From Alloalcanivorax gelatiniphagus (GTDB lineage: Bacteria; Pseudomonadota; Gammaproteobacteria; Pseudomonadales; Alcanivoracaceae), in assembly GCF_005938655.1 (NCBI RefSeq), contig NZ_VCQT01000040.1, positions 33,866 through 97,865 on the forward strand: a DNA stretch of 64,000 bases, in the 5' to 3' direction. The first letter of the stretch is position 1. Every line of letters begins with the position of its first letter. The notes under the pieces are model-generated. The model saw only the letters and a program-made list of their open reading frames with translations. It made no database searches and was not told where the DNA came from. Made by a program: the position numbers and the translations under genes. Positions 42,029-50,547 of this stretch are shown here, piece after piece.

Positions 42029-42790
42029 TTGGAACTGGAACTCGCCACCCTTTTGATGCTTGGCGGCCTGGCGCTGCTGGCGGGCTTTATCGACACCCTG
42101 GCCGGCGGCGGCGGGCTGCTCACCCTGCCCGGGCTGCTGCTGGCCGGCCTGCCGCCGGTGCAGGCCCTGGCCACCAACAAGCTGCAGGGCACCTTCGGTT
42201 CCGGCATGGCCACCTTTACCCTGCTGCGCCTGCGCCGCTTCTCACCGGCGGCGGTGCGGCGCCCCTTTCTGTGGGCACTGGCCGGCAGTGCCGTGGGCAC
42301 GGTGGTGGTACAGGTGGTTCACACCGACGCCCTGCAGGTGCTGGTGCCGGTGGTGCTGGGCCTGATCGCCCTGTATTTCCTGCTGATGCCGGGGGCCGGC
42401 CGGGTGGAACGGGCGCCGCGCCTGGGCGGCGCGCTCTACGACCGCACCGTGGTACCGGTCATCGGCTTCTACGACGGCTTTTTCGGCCCCGGCACCGGTT
42501 CGTTCTTTTCGCTGGCGGAGGTGGCGCTGCGCGGCCGCGAGCTGATTACCGCCACCGCCCACGCCAAGGCGTTCAATTTCGCCAGCAACATCGCCTCGCT
42601 GACGCTGTTCGTGATCGGCGGCAAGGTGCTGTGGGCCGTGGGCGCCACCATGATCCTCGGCCAGCTGCTGGGCGCCTGGCTGGGCGCCCACGCGGTACTG
42701 CGCGGCGGCCACCGCCTGATCCGGCCGCTGATCGTGCTGATGTGTCTGGCGATGATCGCCCGCTACCTGCACGGCGTGATCAATCCCTGA
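42029..42790 (+). CDS. TSUP (TauE/SafE, YfcA-like) transporter
   Basis: About 253 aa if translated from the TTG at 42029, which has AGGACA 5 nt upstream and gives a family-like N-terminus; an ATG at 41948 would add 27 atypical residues. Membrane segments include LLAGFIDTLAGGGGLLTLPGL, ATNKLQGTFGSGMATFT, GFYDGFFGPGTGSFFSL and KAFNFASNIASL, the two repeated halves of the TSUP fold. The family moves sulfonates, sulfite or organic anions; no substrate is indicated. Confidence 0.88.
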   Translation: MELELATLLMLGGLALLAGFIDTLAGGGGLLTLPGLLLAGLPPVQALATNKLQGTFGSGMATFTLLRLRRFSPAAVRRPFLWALAGSAVGTVVVQVVHTDALQVLVPVVLGLIALYFLLMPGAGRVERAPRLGGALYDRTVVPVIGFYDGFFGPGTGSFFSLAEVALRGRELITATAHAKAFNFASNIASLTLFVIGGKVLWAVGATMILGQLLGAWLGAHAVLRGGHRLIRPLIVLMCLAMIARYLHGVINP

Positions 42791-42863
42791 GACATCAACG
42801 GTTGACCCGGCCCACCGGACCTCTAAAGTAATTCAAAACGCTGTTTTGACTCGGGGAAGCACA

Positions 42864-44285
42864 ATGAGAGATTACCGCCGCGCGGACGGCGAGACCCGCT
42901 ACTGGCCGCTGGGTCCGTTCAAGGTCCGTCTGCCCTTCCTGCATTACCGCTTTGAATGGCCCGACTATTTTCAGGGCCTGTTGATGTGCGCGGTGGACCT
43001 GGCCGCCATTCCGCTGATGACCGAACTGCTCGGCATGCCCTTCGAGGCGGCGCTGGCGGTGGTGCTGCTCAACGGTCTGCTCTATCTCACCCACCACCTG
43101 CTCGGTGACCCGGTGGTGCCCGGCTGGATCACGCCGGCGATCCCGCTGCTGATCGTCTACTGCGAAACCTTTCCGGAGGGCCCGGAACGGGTGCACGCGC
43201 TGATCGCCTTCCAGTTACTGCTGGGCCTGTTCTGTATCGGGCTGGGCGCCACCGGGCTGTCCCGCAAGGTGGTGGGGCTGGTGCCGCCGGCGATCAAGGC
43301 CGGCATCATCATGGGCGCCGGCATCGCCGCGGTGATTTCCGTGTTCAAGGTGGGCGGCCGCTTCGAGAGCTTCCCGTGGACCATTTCCATCGCCATCGGC
43401 ATCGCCTTCTATCTGATTTTTTCCCGCCACTTCGCCTGGCTGAAGCAGCGCAATGCCTTCTGGGGCACCCTGGGCAAGCTGGGTATTTTTCCGATCATCG
43501 CCCTGGCCATCGTGATCGCGCCGCTGTTCGCCGAGGCCCCCTGGCCCACCATCGAATGGGGTTTTACCTCACCGGATTTCATGACCCTGTGGAATGAGTA
43601 CACGGTGTTTGGGCTGGGCCTGCCATCGCCGCAAATGTTCCTGCAGGCGATCCCCACCATGCTGGCCGCCTATATCGTGCTGTTCGGCGATGTGCTGCAG
43701 GGCAAGGCGCTGCTCAAGGAAGCGGACGAATCCCGCCAGGACGAGAAGGTGGACTACAACCCGGACCGCGCCCACATGATCTTCGGCGGCCGTAACGCCA
43801 CCATGAGCATCATCGGCCCGGACGTGGCCATGTGCGGCCCGCTGTGGGCGGCCATGCACGTGGTGATCGTGGAGCGCTTCAAGGAAGGTCGCAAGGCGAT
43901 GGACTCGATCTTCGGCGGCGCCGGTTCGTTCCGCTGGGGCACCAACACCGGGCTGATCCTGATGCCCATCGTCAGCCTGGTGGAGCCGATTCTCGGCGTG
44001 GCGCTGGCCCTGACCCTGCTGATCCAGGGCTATGTGAGCGTGCGCATCGGCATTCTCGAAGCGCGCAGCCAGCGGGACCTGGGCATCGCCGGGGTCACCG
44101 CGGCGGTGCTCGCCACCCAGGGTGCCACCTGGGCGTTCGCCGTGGGCGTGGCGCTGTGCTTCCTGATCTATGGCCGCCATTTCTTCAGCGGCGAGAACGA
44201 CCAGACCTTCACCAAGGACATTGATTCCCGGGACACATCTTCCCAGGACAACTCTCCCCGGAACAACGAAGAGGAAACCCCATGA
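42864..44285 (+). CDS. Polytopic permease of unrecognised family
   Basis: 473 aa with about 12 hydrophobic segments and a short hydrophilic C-tail rich in Asp, Ser and Asn. Motifs include HHLLGDPVVPGWITPAIPLL near the start, PAIKAGIIMGAGIAAVISVFK, LAAYIVLFGDVLQGKALL and GPDVAMCGPLWAAMHVV. The overall plan recalls nucleobase or anion permeases (SLC23/SLC26-like) but the match is not clear enough to name. GGGGAA precedes the ATG. It ends in an ATGA overlap with a zinc alcohol dehydrogenase gene, so the substrate may be an alcohol- or aldehyde-related metabolite. Confidence 0.7.
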   Translation: MRDYRRADGETRYWPLGPFKVRLPFLHYRFEWPDYFQGLLMCAVDLAAIPLMTELLGMPFEAALAVVLLNGLLYLTHHLLGDPVVPGWITPAIPLLIVYCETFPEGPERVHALIAFQLLLGLFCIGLGATGLSRKVVGLVPPAIKAGIIMGAGIAAVISVFKVGGRFESFPWTISIAIGIAFYLIFSRHFAWLKQRNAFWGTLGKLGIFPIIALAIVIAPLFAEAPWPTIEWGFTSPDFMTLWNEYTVFGLGLPSPQMFLQAIPTMLAAYIVLFGDVLQGKALLKEADESRQDEKVDYNPDRAHMIFGGRNATMSIIGPDVAMCGPLWAAMHVVIVERFKEGRKAMDSIFGGAGSFRWGTNTGLILMPIVSLVEPILGVALALTLLIQGYVSVRIGILEARSQRDLGIAGVTAAVLATQGATWAFAVGVALCFLIYGRHFFSGENDQTFTKDIDSRDTSSQDNSPRNNEEETP

Positions 44286-45409
44286 AAACCCGCGCGGCAG
44301 TACTTCGTGAAATGGGCGCCGAGCGCCCCTACGGCAGCTCCAAACCGCTGAAAATCGAAGAGGTGGAGCTGGACGCTCCGGAACACGGCGAGATCCTGGT
44401 GCGGGTGCGCGCCGCCGGCCTGTGCCACTCGGACCTGTCGGTGATCGACGGCAACCGGCCCCGGCCGCTGCCCATGGCCCTGGGCCATGAGGCCGCCGGC
44501 GAAGTCATGGAAGTGGGCCCCGGCGTCACCGACCTGGAAGCAGGCGACCATGTGGTGTTCTCGTTCGTGCCCAGCTGCGGCACCTGTGACTACTGCCTGG
44601 GTGGCCGCGCCGCCCTGTGCGCCCCCGGCGCGGTGGCCAACAACGAAGGCGTGCTGCTGGGCGGCGGCCACCGGCTGCACCAGGGCGACACCACCGTGAA
44701 CCATCACCTGGGCGTCTCCGGCTTCGCCGAGCACGCGGTCACCTCCCGCCGCTCGGCGGTGAAAATTCCCAAGGATCTGCCGTTCGAAATCGCCGCCGTG
44801 TTCGGCTGCGCGGTGCTCACCGGGGTGGGCGCGGTGGTGCACACCGCCGGCCTGCGCGCCGGCCAGTCAGTGCTGGTGGTGGGCCTGGGCGGCGTCGGCC
44901 TGTCCGCGGTGCTGGGCGCTGTAGCCGCCGGCGCCCGCCAGGTGATCGCCGCCGACATCGCCGAGGACAAACTGGAACTGGCCAAATCCATGGGCGCCAC
45001 CCATGTGGTCAACTCCAAGGACGAGGACGCGGTGGAACAGGTCAAGGCGATCAGCGGTGGCGGCGTGGACATCGCCGCCGAATTCGCCGGCGTCGGCCCG
45101 GCTCTGGAATTCGCCTTCGCCGCCACCGGCAAAGGCGGCAGCACGGTCACCGCCGGCCTGCCCCACCCCAGCACCCGGCTGGCCCTGAGCCCGGTGCAGA
45201 TGGTCGCCGAGGAGCGCCGCTTCCTGGGCTCCTACCTGGGCGGCCACGTGCCGGCGCTGGACATCCCCGAGTACATCGCCCTGTACCAGGCCGGCCGCCT
45301 GCCGGTGGACAAGCTGCTCACCCACCGGCTCAAGCTCGACGAGATCAACGAAGGGTTCGAGCGGCTGGCCAAGGGCGAGGCGATCCGGCAGGTGATTCTG
45401 TTCGATTAG
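44282..45409 (+). CDS. Zinc-dependent alcohol dehydrogenase, MDR superfamily
   Basis: A 375-aa cytoplasmic oxidoreductase. The catalytic zinc ligands are Cys in GLCHSDLSV and His-Glu in LGHEAAGEV. The structural zinc site is CGTCDYCLGGRAALC. The NAD-binding Rossmann motif is VVGLGGVGLSAVLG, followed by an acidic residue in IAADIAEDK, suggesting NAD(H). It resembles the class III/benzyl-alcohol-type branch (FAEHAVTSRRSAVKIPKDLP). Translationally coupled to the permease before it. Confidence 0.9.
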   Translation: MKTRAAVLREMGAERPYGSSKPLKIEEVELDAPEHGEILVRVRAAGLCHSDLSVIDGNRPRPLPMALGHEAAGEVMEVGPGVTDLEAGDHVVFSFVPSCGTCDYCLGGRAALCAPGAVANNEGVLLGGGHRLHQGDTTVNHHLGVSGFAEHAVTSRRSAVKIPKDLPFEIAAVFGCAVLTGVGAVVHTAGLRAGQSVLVVGLGGVGLSAVLGAVAAGARQVIAADIAEDKLELAKSMGATHVVNSKDEDAVEQVKAISGGGVDIAAEFAGVGPALEFAFAATGKGGSTVTAGLPHPSTRLALSPVQMVAEERRFLGSYLGGHVPALDIPEYIALYQAGRLPVDKLLTHRLKLDEINEGFERLAKGEAIRQVILFD

Positions 45410-45433
45410 CGGTCCGGAGACCGGGGTGCGGGG

Positions 45434-45520
45434 TTCAGGATGCAGGATACAGGGGCGGGCTCGGTGCCATCCCTTCAAACTGTATCCTGCATCCTGTATC
45501 GCGGCTGAAGCCGCTCCTGC
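45434..45520. repeat. Inverted heptamer-rich repeats joined to a REP-like arm
   Basis: TTCAGGATGCAGGATACAGG near 45434 is the inverse of CTGTATCCTGCATCCTGTATC at 45479-45499. The latter runs straight into a single REP arm ATCGCGGCTGAAG..CTGC (45498-45520). The same heptamers (TGTATCC, TGCATCC) recur at 62.1-62.5 and 63.85 kb. Confidence 0.8.
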
Positions 45521-45535
45521 GGCCGCTATGGCCGG

Positions 45536-46939
45536 CTAGCGGAGGCGGCGACGCAGGGCCAGCAGGCCGAGTCCGAGCAGGACCAGCGGACCGCTGGCGC
45601 CGCCGCTGCTTCCACCGCCGCCGTTATCGTCGCCGCCCGGCGCCGGGGCCTCGGCGGCGGGTTCCGACACCTTGACCGAGCGCGCGCGGATTACGGCGTT
45701 TTCCCCGGATTCCTGTTGGTACCACAGCACCGTGGCGGTGTCGCCGCTGATCACCACCCGGGTGAGGTCCGAGTAAACCTCGGTGTCCTCACCGGTGGTG
45801 GCCACGGTCACCGGTCCGTCGCCCAGCCGCTGGCCATCCCTGAAGGCGGCCACCCGGCTTTCCTGGCGCATGGGGTCGGCGTCGATATTCACAAAACTCC
45901 AGCCCGCCAGGATCAGGCCGTCGCCGTCCGTGGCCACGGATATCGGGGCCAGCTCGCCAGCCACCCCTCTAACCGGGTCATCCCCGGCTTCCAGCGCGGC
46001 GACGGCGGTGCCGTCCGCGGCCCAGCGATGGCCGAGCTGATGGTAGTCCGCGCCGTCTTCGCCGTCGGGTTCGGCCTGATACCAGAACCCAACGAAACCA
46101 CCCTCTTCGTCACCGGCCAGGGCCGGATAGGCCTGGCTAACGCTTGGCCCACTGTACTCGTCGTTATCCAGCCGGAAAGAGTCGGCCAACGCGGTGCCAT
46201 TCACGTTGTACCGTTGCGCCAGAAGTCTCCCCTGCGGCCCGGTCCAGGCCAGGGTGAAGGTGTCTCCCTGCATTGTCAGCGCCGGCGGCAGAATGATCCC
46301 ATCGAAAACGTCATTCACGAGGACGGGCGATGAGCTGATCGCGGTGCCATCGGCATTGAATGTACTGGCCATGTAACGCGGCGGCACTTGGTAACCGGTG
46401 GCGTACCAGCCCAGTACGAAGGCACCCTGATCGTTCATGGCGACGCGTACATGGCATTCACGGCCGGAATTTTCATAGTTAAGATAGCTTTCCTCGGAGA
46501 CCACATCCTCACGGCTGACACGCTTGTAATGCACCCCAAAGCAATCGCGGTCGTAGGTTACTTCCTCCACATTCCAGGCCACCACCATATCGCCGCTGGC
46601 GTCGGCGGCCACCACCGGGTCCCGCAGTGGCAAGCTGGTGTACATGTCCTCCGCCACGGTCACGATATCGCCGACCGGGTCACCCTCCGCATCGAAGCGG
46701 GCCAGCCTCACATAATCCATGTCGTCGCTGTCGTTGGTCTCCTCCCACACCACCGCGAAGTGGCCATCGGGAAGAGCGGCAACGTCGAAGCCGTGGAGAA
46801 CATAACCCGCGCCGGCGGTGTACAGGTCCCGGGCCGGGGCGATGTCATCAAACAGGTCATCCGCGCCCACCGGGGCACACAGAACGGCGGAACACACCGC
46901 CACGGCCAGCGGCGTGCGCCGCAAAGAGAAAGCAGTCAT
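45536..46939 (-). CDS. Exported GlyGly-CTERM protein (copy B)
   Basis: 467 aa. A signal peptide (RRTPLAVAVCSAVLCAPVGA) leads to a domain with repeated blades such as DVAALPDGHFAVVWEETND and DASGDMVVAWNVEE, suggesting a propeller-like beta fold. The tail has a Gly/Ser-rich stretch (GGDDNGGGGSSGG), a hydrophobic helix (PLVLLGLGLLAL) and RRRLR. That is the GlyGly-CTERM sorting signal handled by rhombosortase. It is paralogous to the gene at 47337. No rhombosortase is present here. Confidence 0.85.
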   Translation of the reverse strand: MTAFSLRRTPLAVAVCSAVLCAPVGADDLFDDIAPARDLYTAGAGYVLHGFDVAALPDGHFAVVWEETNDSDDMDYVRLARFDAEGDPVGDIVTVAEDMYTSLPLRDPVVAADASGDMVVAWNVEEVTYDRDCFGVHYKRVSREDVVSEESYLNYENSGRECHVRVAMNDQGAFVLGWYATGYQVPPRYMASTFNADGTAISSSPVLVNDVFDGIILPPALTMQGDTFTLAWTGPQGRLLAQRYNVNGTALADSFRLDNDEYSGPSVSQAYPALAGDEEGGFVGFWYQAEPDGEDGADYHQLGHRWAADGTAVAALEAGDDPVRGVAGELAPISVATDGDGLILAGWSFVNIDADPMRQESRVAAFRDGQRLGDGPVTVATTGEDTEVYSDLTRVVISGDTATVLWYQQESGENAVIRARSVKVSEPAAEAPAPGGDDNGGGGSSGGASGPLVLLGLGLLALRRRLR

Positions 46940-46971
46940 GAAAATCCCCTTCGAAAATACCGAGATATAAT

Positions 46972-47239
46972 TTAATTATTGCCAAGGTTGGCCTGGATCC
47001 AGCGGATCGACTGAAGCTCGACCAGATCGACGCCCCCCTGATCGCGTCTGAAACGGAGCGCCGACCGTGCGTCCCCGCCATCGGTCTTCCCGGCGCCGGT
47101 AAGCACCGGGCCCCATGGCACCATAACGTACTTGCAGCTGGTACAGCCAACCGCGTGCGTCCGCTCCCTTGCCCACCGGGCAGACGCACCCCGTTTCCGG
47201 TCCGCCCGGGAAGAAGCTCCCAGAGCCATCCACCTCCAA
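46972..47239 (-). pseudogene. Decayed 3' fragment of a second tpsB gene
   Basis: One minus-strand frame reads DGSGSFFPGGPE, then GKGADARGWLYQLQVRYG. This aligns with DGSESFYLGGPD and GEGSDARGWLTQLELRYR of the intact TpsB at 48905. The match then shifts to another frame, where GGVDLVEL and WIQANLGNN match the intact C-terminus GGLDLSLA and LWANLGYRF. A frameshift and missing segments show that it is not functional. It lies upstream of CTERM copy B exactly where intact tpsB lies upstream of copy A. The rest of 46940-47336 has no gene. Confidence 0.78.
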
Positions 47240-47297
47240 ACCTTTCCGGAGGTGCTTTCGCTTGTGGCTTGTGCCTTGAGGCGTCCCCTTCAGCCTG

Positions 47298-47320
47298 TAT
47301 CGCGGCTAAAGCCGCTCCTA
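47298..47320. repeat. Single REP-like arm behind CTERM copy A
   Basis: ATCGCGGCTAAAG..CTAC with flanks CCTGTATCGCGGCT and GGCCGCTAT.GCCGGCTAGC that match the arm behind copy B almost base for base, so the repeat was duplicated together with the gene. Confidence 0.85.
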
Positions 47321-47336
47321 CGGCCGCTATCGCCGG

Positions 47337-48725
47337 CTAGCGGAGGCGGCGACGCAGGGCCAGCAGGCCGAGCCCGAGCAGGGCCAGTGGACCGCTGGCG
47401 CCGCCGCTGCTTCCACCGCCGCCGTTATCGTCACCGGCCGGCGCCGGGGCCTCGGCGGGGGCCGGCACCGTGAACGAACGCGCACGGATTACGGCGTTTT
47501 CCCCGGATTCCTGCTGATACCACACTGCCGTGGCGGCACGGCCGCTTACCGCTACCCGAGTGGTGCTAGAGAAAAAACTAGTGTCCGGGCCAGCGGCGAA
47601 CACAGTCACCGGGCCATCACCCAACCGCTCCTGACCCTGAAAGGCGGCAACCCGGCCCTCGGAGCGCTCGTACTGAGCAACCCAACCGACCAGTATCAGG
47701 CCTTCGCCGTTGGTGGCGACGGACATCTCGCTCCCTCCGACTTCCCCCCCGGACATAGGGTCTTGACCGACCGCCAGCGCCGCACCGGCGGTACCATCCG
47801 CTGCCCAATGGTGGCCAAGCTGGAGGCTCTCATAGTTGCCGTCACCATCGAACCCCACCTGACGCCAAACCCCCACGAAATCACCGTCCTCGCCAACAGC
47901 CAGGGCCGGCTGACTCTGATAAACGACGTCCCCGCTCTGCTCTTCGTTATCCAGCCGGAAACCCTCGGCATCCAACGAAACACCGTTCACGTTGTACCGT
48001 CGCGCGCGCACCTTTGAGAGCCCATCCTCGCCCCCCGGCCAAGCCATGGTGAAAGTGTCTCCCTTGATCGTCAGCGCCGGCGGCAAAACCACGTCCGGAA
48101 TGGCTCCGCCTACCTGGATCGGCGATGTCGTGGTCGCGGTGCCATCAGCATTGAACGCCTGGGCCAGGTACATGTCCCGCCCTTCGGAAGGTTCGTCGTA
48201 CCAGCCGAGTACGAAAACACCCTCCCCGTTCATAGCAACGCGCCCATAGCACTGCCGGCTATTGGAGCCATGGGGAAGAGAGCGACCCTCCGAGACCGTG
48301 TCCTCATGGCTCACCTGCTTGTAACGCACCGAAGTGCAGCCACGATCAACGAGTTTGTCAGACGAGTTCCAAGCCACCACCAGGTCGCCATCGGCAGCGG
48401 CGGCCACCGCTGGCTCACGCATATAAAGGTTCTGCTCCTGCACCGTCACGGTATCGCCGACCGGGTCGCCCTGGGCGTCGAACCGGGCCAGCTTCACGTA
48501 ATCCATATCCTCACTGTCGTCGAGCTCCAACCATACCACCGCAAAGCGACCGTCAGGCAGCGCGCTGACGTCGAAACCGGTGATGCGGTAGCCTTCCGGG
48601 GCGGTGTAAAGATCCCGGGCCGGGGCGGCGTCATCGAGCAGGGAAGCGGCGCCCGCCGGCGCGCAGAGAACGACGGAGCACACCGCCAAGGCCAGCGACG
48701 TGCGCCGCAAAGTGAAAGTAGTCAT
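47337..48725 (-). CDS. Exported GlyGly-CTERM protein (copy A)
   Basis: 462 aa; same plan as copy B: signal peptide (RRTSLALAVCSVVLCAPAGA), blade-like repeats (DVSALPDGRFAVVWLELDD; AADGDLVVAWNSSDK), and GGDDNGGGGSSGG followed by a hydrophobic helix and RRRLR. The start regions of A and B also match upstream of the ATG (CCCCTCG..AAAATACC versus CCCCTTCGAAAATACC on the plus strand). It lies 179 nt downstream of tpsB on the same strand, separated by a REP pair. Function unknown; surface attachment or secretion linked to the TPS adhesin is possible. Confidence 0.85.
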   Translation of the reverse strand: MTTFTLRRTSLALAVCSVVLCAPAGAASLLDDAAPARDLYTAPEGYRITGFDVSALPDGRFAVVWLELDDSEDMDYVKLARFDAQGDPVGDTVTVQEQNLYMREPAVAAAADGDLVVAWNSSDKLVDRGCTSVRYKQVSHEDTVSEGRSLPHGSNSRQCYGRVAMNGEGVFVLGWYDEPSEGRDMYLAQAFNADGTATTTSPIQVGGAIPDVVLPPALTIKGDTFTMAWPGGEDGLSKVRARRYNVNGVSLDAEGFRLDNEEQSGDVVYQSQPALAVGEDGDFVGVWRQVGFDGDGNYESLQLGHHWAADGTAGAALAVGQDPMSGGEVGGSEMSVATNGEGLILVGWVAQYERSEGRVAAFQGQERLGDGPVTVFAAGPDTSFFSSTTRVAVSGRAATAVWYQQESGENAVIRARSFTVPAPAEAPAPAGDDNGGGGSSGGASGPLALLGLGLLALRRRLR

Positions 48726-48823
48726 GAAAACCCCCTCGTAAAATACCCGGATATCCGTGTTGCCAGTATTGGCTTGAGTGCCGTACGCCGATTCACGCTC
48801 GGCGAGATTAAAGAAAGGCGTTG

Positions 48824-48883
48824 ATCGCGGCTGAAGCCGCTCCTACCGCGTCCTATTTTCGTAGGAGCGGCTTCAGCCGCGAT
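48824..48883. repeat. REP-like inverted pair between tpsB and CTERM copy A
   Basis: Two inverted copies of the GCGGCT variant at 48824-48846 and 48861-48883, which on the transcript could form a strong hairpin between tpsB and the CTERM gene. Confidence 0.9.
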
Positions 48884-48904
48884 CACCGTTCGAGCACTGC
48901 TTGC

Positions 48905-50539
48905 TCAGAATCGGTAGCCAAGGTTCGCCCACAGTTGCGGGTCGCGCTGATCATCGTCGGACTGGGCGTCCCCACCGTGGGTCTTCCAGGCGCCGGCCAG
49001 CGACAGGTCCAGGCCGCCGCGCGCGTAGCGCAGGCCCACGCCAGCGCCGGACACGGCCCGCTCCTCGCCTTCATCCACGCCCCCGTTGGGGGTCCGCCCG
49101 CTGTCGAAGAAGATGAACGGCGCCGCGCCCCGTCCGACCCGGTAACGCAGTTCCAGCTGGGTCAGCCAGCCCCGTGCGTCCGAGCCCTCGCCCACCGGGT
49201 AGGCGCGCACCGCGTCCGGCCCGCCCAGGTAGAAGCTCTCCGAGCCATCCAGGTCATCGCGGTCGGCCCACTGGCCATTGAAGCGCGCATAAAGATCGAA
49301 GCCGTTACCCAGCGCCTGCCGTCGTGACACGTCCAGGGCAACGGTTGTGAAGCCGTAGTCGCGATCACCCAGGACGCTCTGATCAATCTCAATCCGCCCC
49401 GGGGTCAGGGTCAGCCGGCCCCAGGTGATGCCGCCCAGGCCCAGGCCGTCGCGGGCGTCGAAGTTGAGCCCCACCGGCAGGGACCGGCTGTCGGTGGCCT
49501 TGCGGTAGTCGAACAGATCGATGTCGTCCTCCAACTCCTTGTAGCGCAGCCCGCCGAACAGAGTCAGATTGCTTTGCTGGCCGCGCAGCAGCGGGTAGCG
49601 CAGGCGGGCGGCATAGACATCGGCCTGGCCGGTGTAGCCTTCGAAACCCTTGCCGAGGGTGTAGTCGTTGCGGGCATAGCTGAGCTCACCGCTCAGGCCA
49701 CTGGTGCCCAGTGGCAGGGCATAAGCGAGGCTGCCCAGCCAGGTGTCCTCGCTGGTGTAGAGCGCGCTTACGTCGAGCCGGTCGCCCACGGTAAGCAAGC
49801 GGTTCACCGCCACCCCGGCGCGGCCTCGATACTCGCCGGAAAAGCGGTTGCCATGGTTGTCGGCCCCGATCAGCCCCGTGACCCGGTCGGTGGGCCGCAC
49901 CAGCACCTCCAGCTCGCCAGTACCAGGCCGGCGCCCCGGGCGCATCACCGGCTCAATGCCGACGCCGGGCAGATCGCCGATCAGCAACAGCCGGCGTGAC
50001 AGTGGCGCCGAGGCAATGGGCGCGCCGGGCTTCAACGGCGCCAGCCAGGGCTGCAGGGCGCTGGCCAACGGCTCCGGGCCACTGGTGTGCGCGCGGTCAT
50101 AGCGCCCCTCGACCACCCGTAGCCTCAGGTTGCCGCCGCTCAGGTCCTGCGGCGGCAACAACACCAGGGCAAAGGGGTAACCCTGGTCCCGATAGAAACG
50201 GCTGAGCCGGTTGGCCAGCGCCTGCAGCCCGGCCAGGTCCAGGGCGTCACCGATGGAATCCGCCACCACCCGGCGAAGCCGTTCATCACTGAACACGGTA
50301 TTCCCGTCCAGGGTGATCCCCTTCAGGGTCACGGTGGCGCCACCGGCTTGCCCTTCGGTGAGCGGCTGGCCATCGAGCCGCAGATCCACGGACGGCGCCG
50401 GCGGCGTATCGCGGGGCTCGCGGCTCTGTTGCAGAATCTGGCCGGCGTCCGGCGCGGTCTGCGCCGGAGCCGGCGTGGCCGCCAGCAAAAACAAAGCGGT
50501 CACGGCGAAAGGAGCGAAGGTTCGCGTCATGGTTATCAT
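48905..50539 (-). CDS. Two-partner secretion outer-membrane transporter TpsB (ShlB/FhaC type)
   Basis: 544 aa. Signal peptide (about 1-27, ending TPAPAQ). POTRA domains fall at about 65-210 (VTLKGITLDGNTVFSDERL; YRDQGYPFALVLLPPQDL; GGNLRLRVVEGRYD). A 16-strand barrel follows, with the VRGY-type motif as VRAY at 444-447 and a C-terminal Phe (LGYRF). An alternative ATG lies three codons in. It starts 8 nt after the adhesin gene stop, so both partners are co-transcribed. It should export the adjacent TpsA across the outer membrane. Confidence 0.93.
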   Translation of the reverse strand: MITMTRTFAPFAVTALFLLAATPAPAQTAPDAGQILQQSREPRDTPPAPSVDLRLDGQPLTEGQAGGATVTLKGITLDGNTVFSDERLRRVVADSIGDALDLAGLQALANRLSRFYRDQGYPFALVLLPPQDLSGGNLRLRVVEGRYDRAHTSGPEPLASALQPWLAPLKPGAPIASAPLSRRLLLIGDLPGVGIEPVMRPGRRPGTGELEVLVRPTDRVTGLIGADNHGNRFSGEYRGRAGVAVNRLLTVGDRLDVSALYTSEDTWLGSLAYALPLGTSGLSGELSYARNDYTLGKGFEGYTGQADVYAARLRYPLLRGQQSNLTLFGGLRYKELEDDIDLFDYRKATDSRSLPVGLNFDARDGLGLGGITWGRLTLTPGRIEIDQSVLGDRDYGFTTVALDVSRRQALGNGFDLYARFNGQWADRDDLDGSESFYLGGPDAVRAYPVGEGSDARGWLTQLELRYRVGRGAAPFIFFDSGRTPNGGVDEGEERAVSGAGVGLRYARGGLDLSLAGAWKTHGGDAQSDDDQRDPQLWANLGYRF

Positions 50540-50547
50540 CCCGGCGG

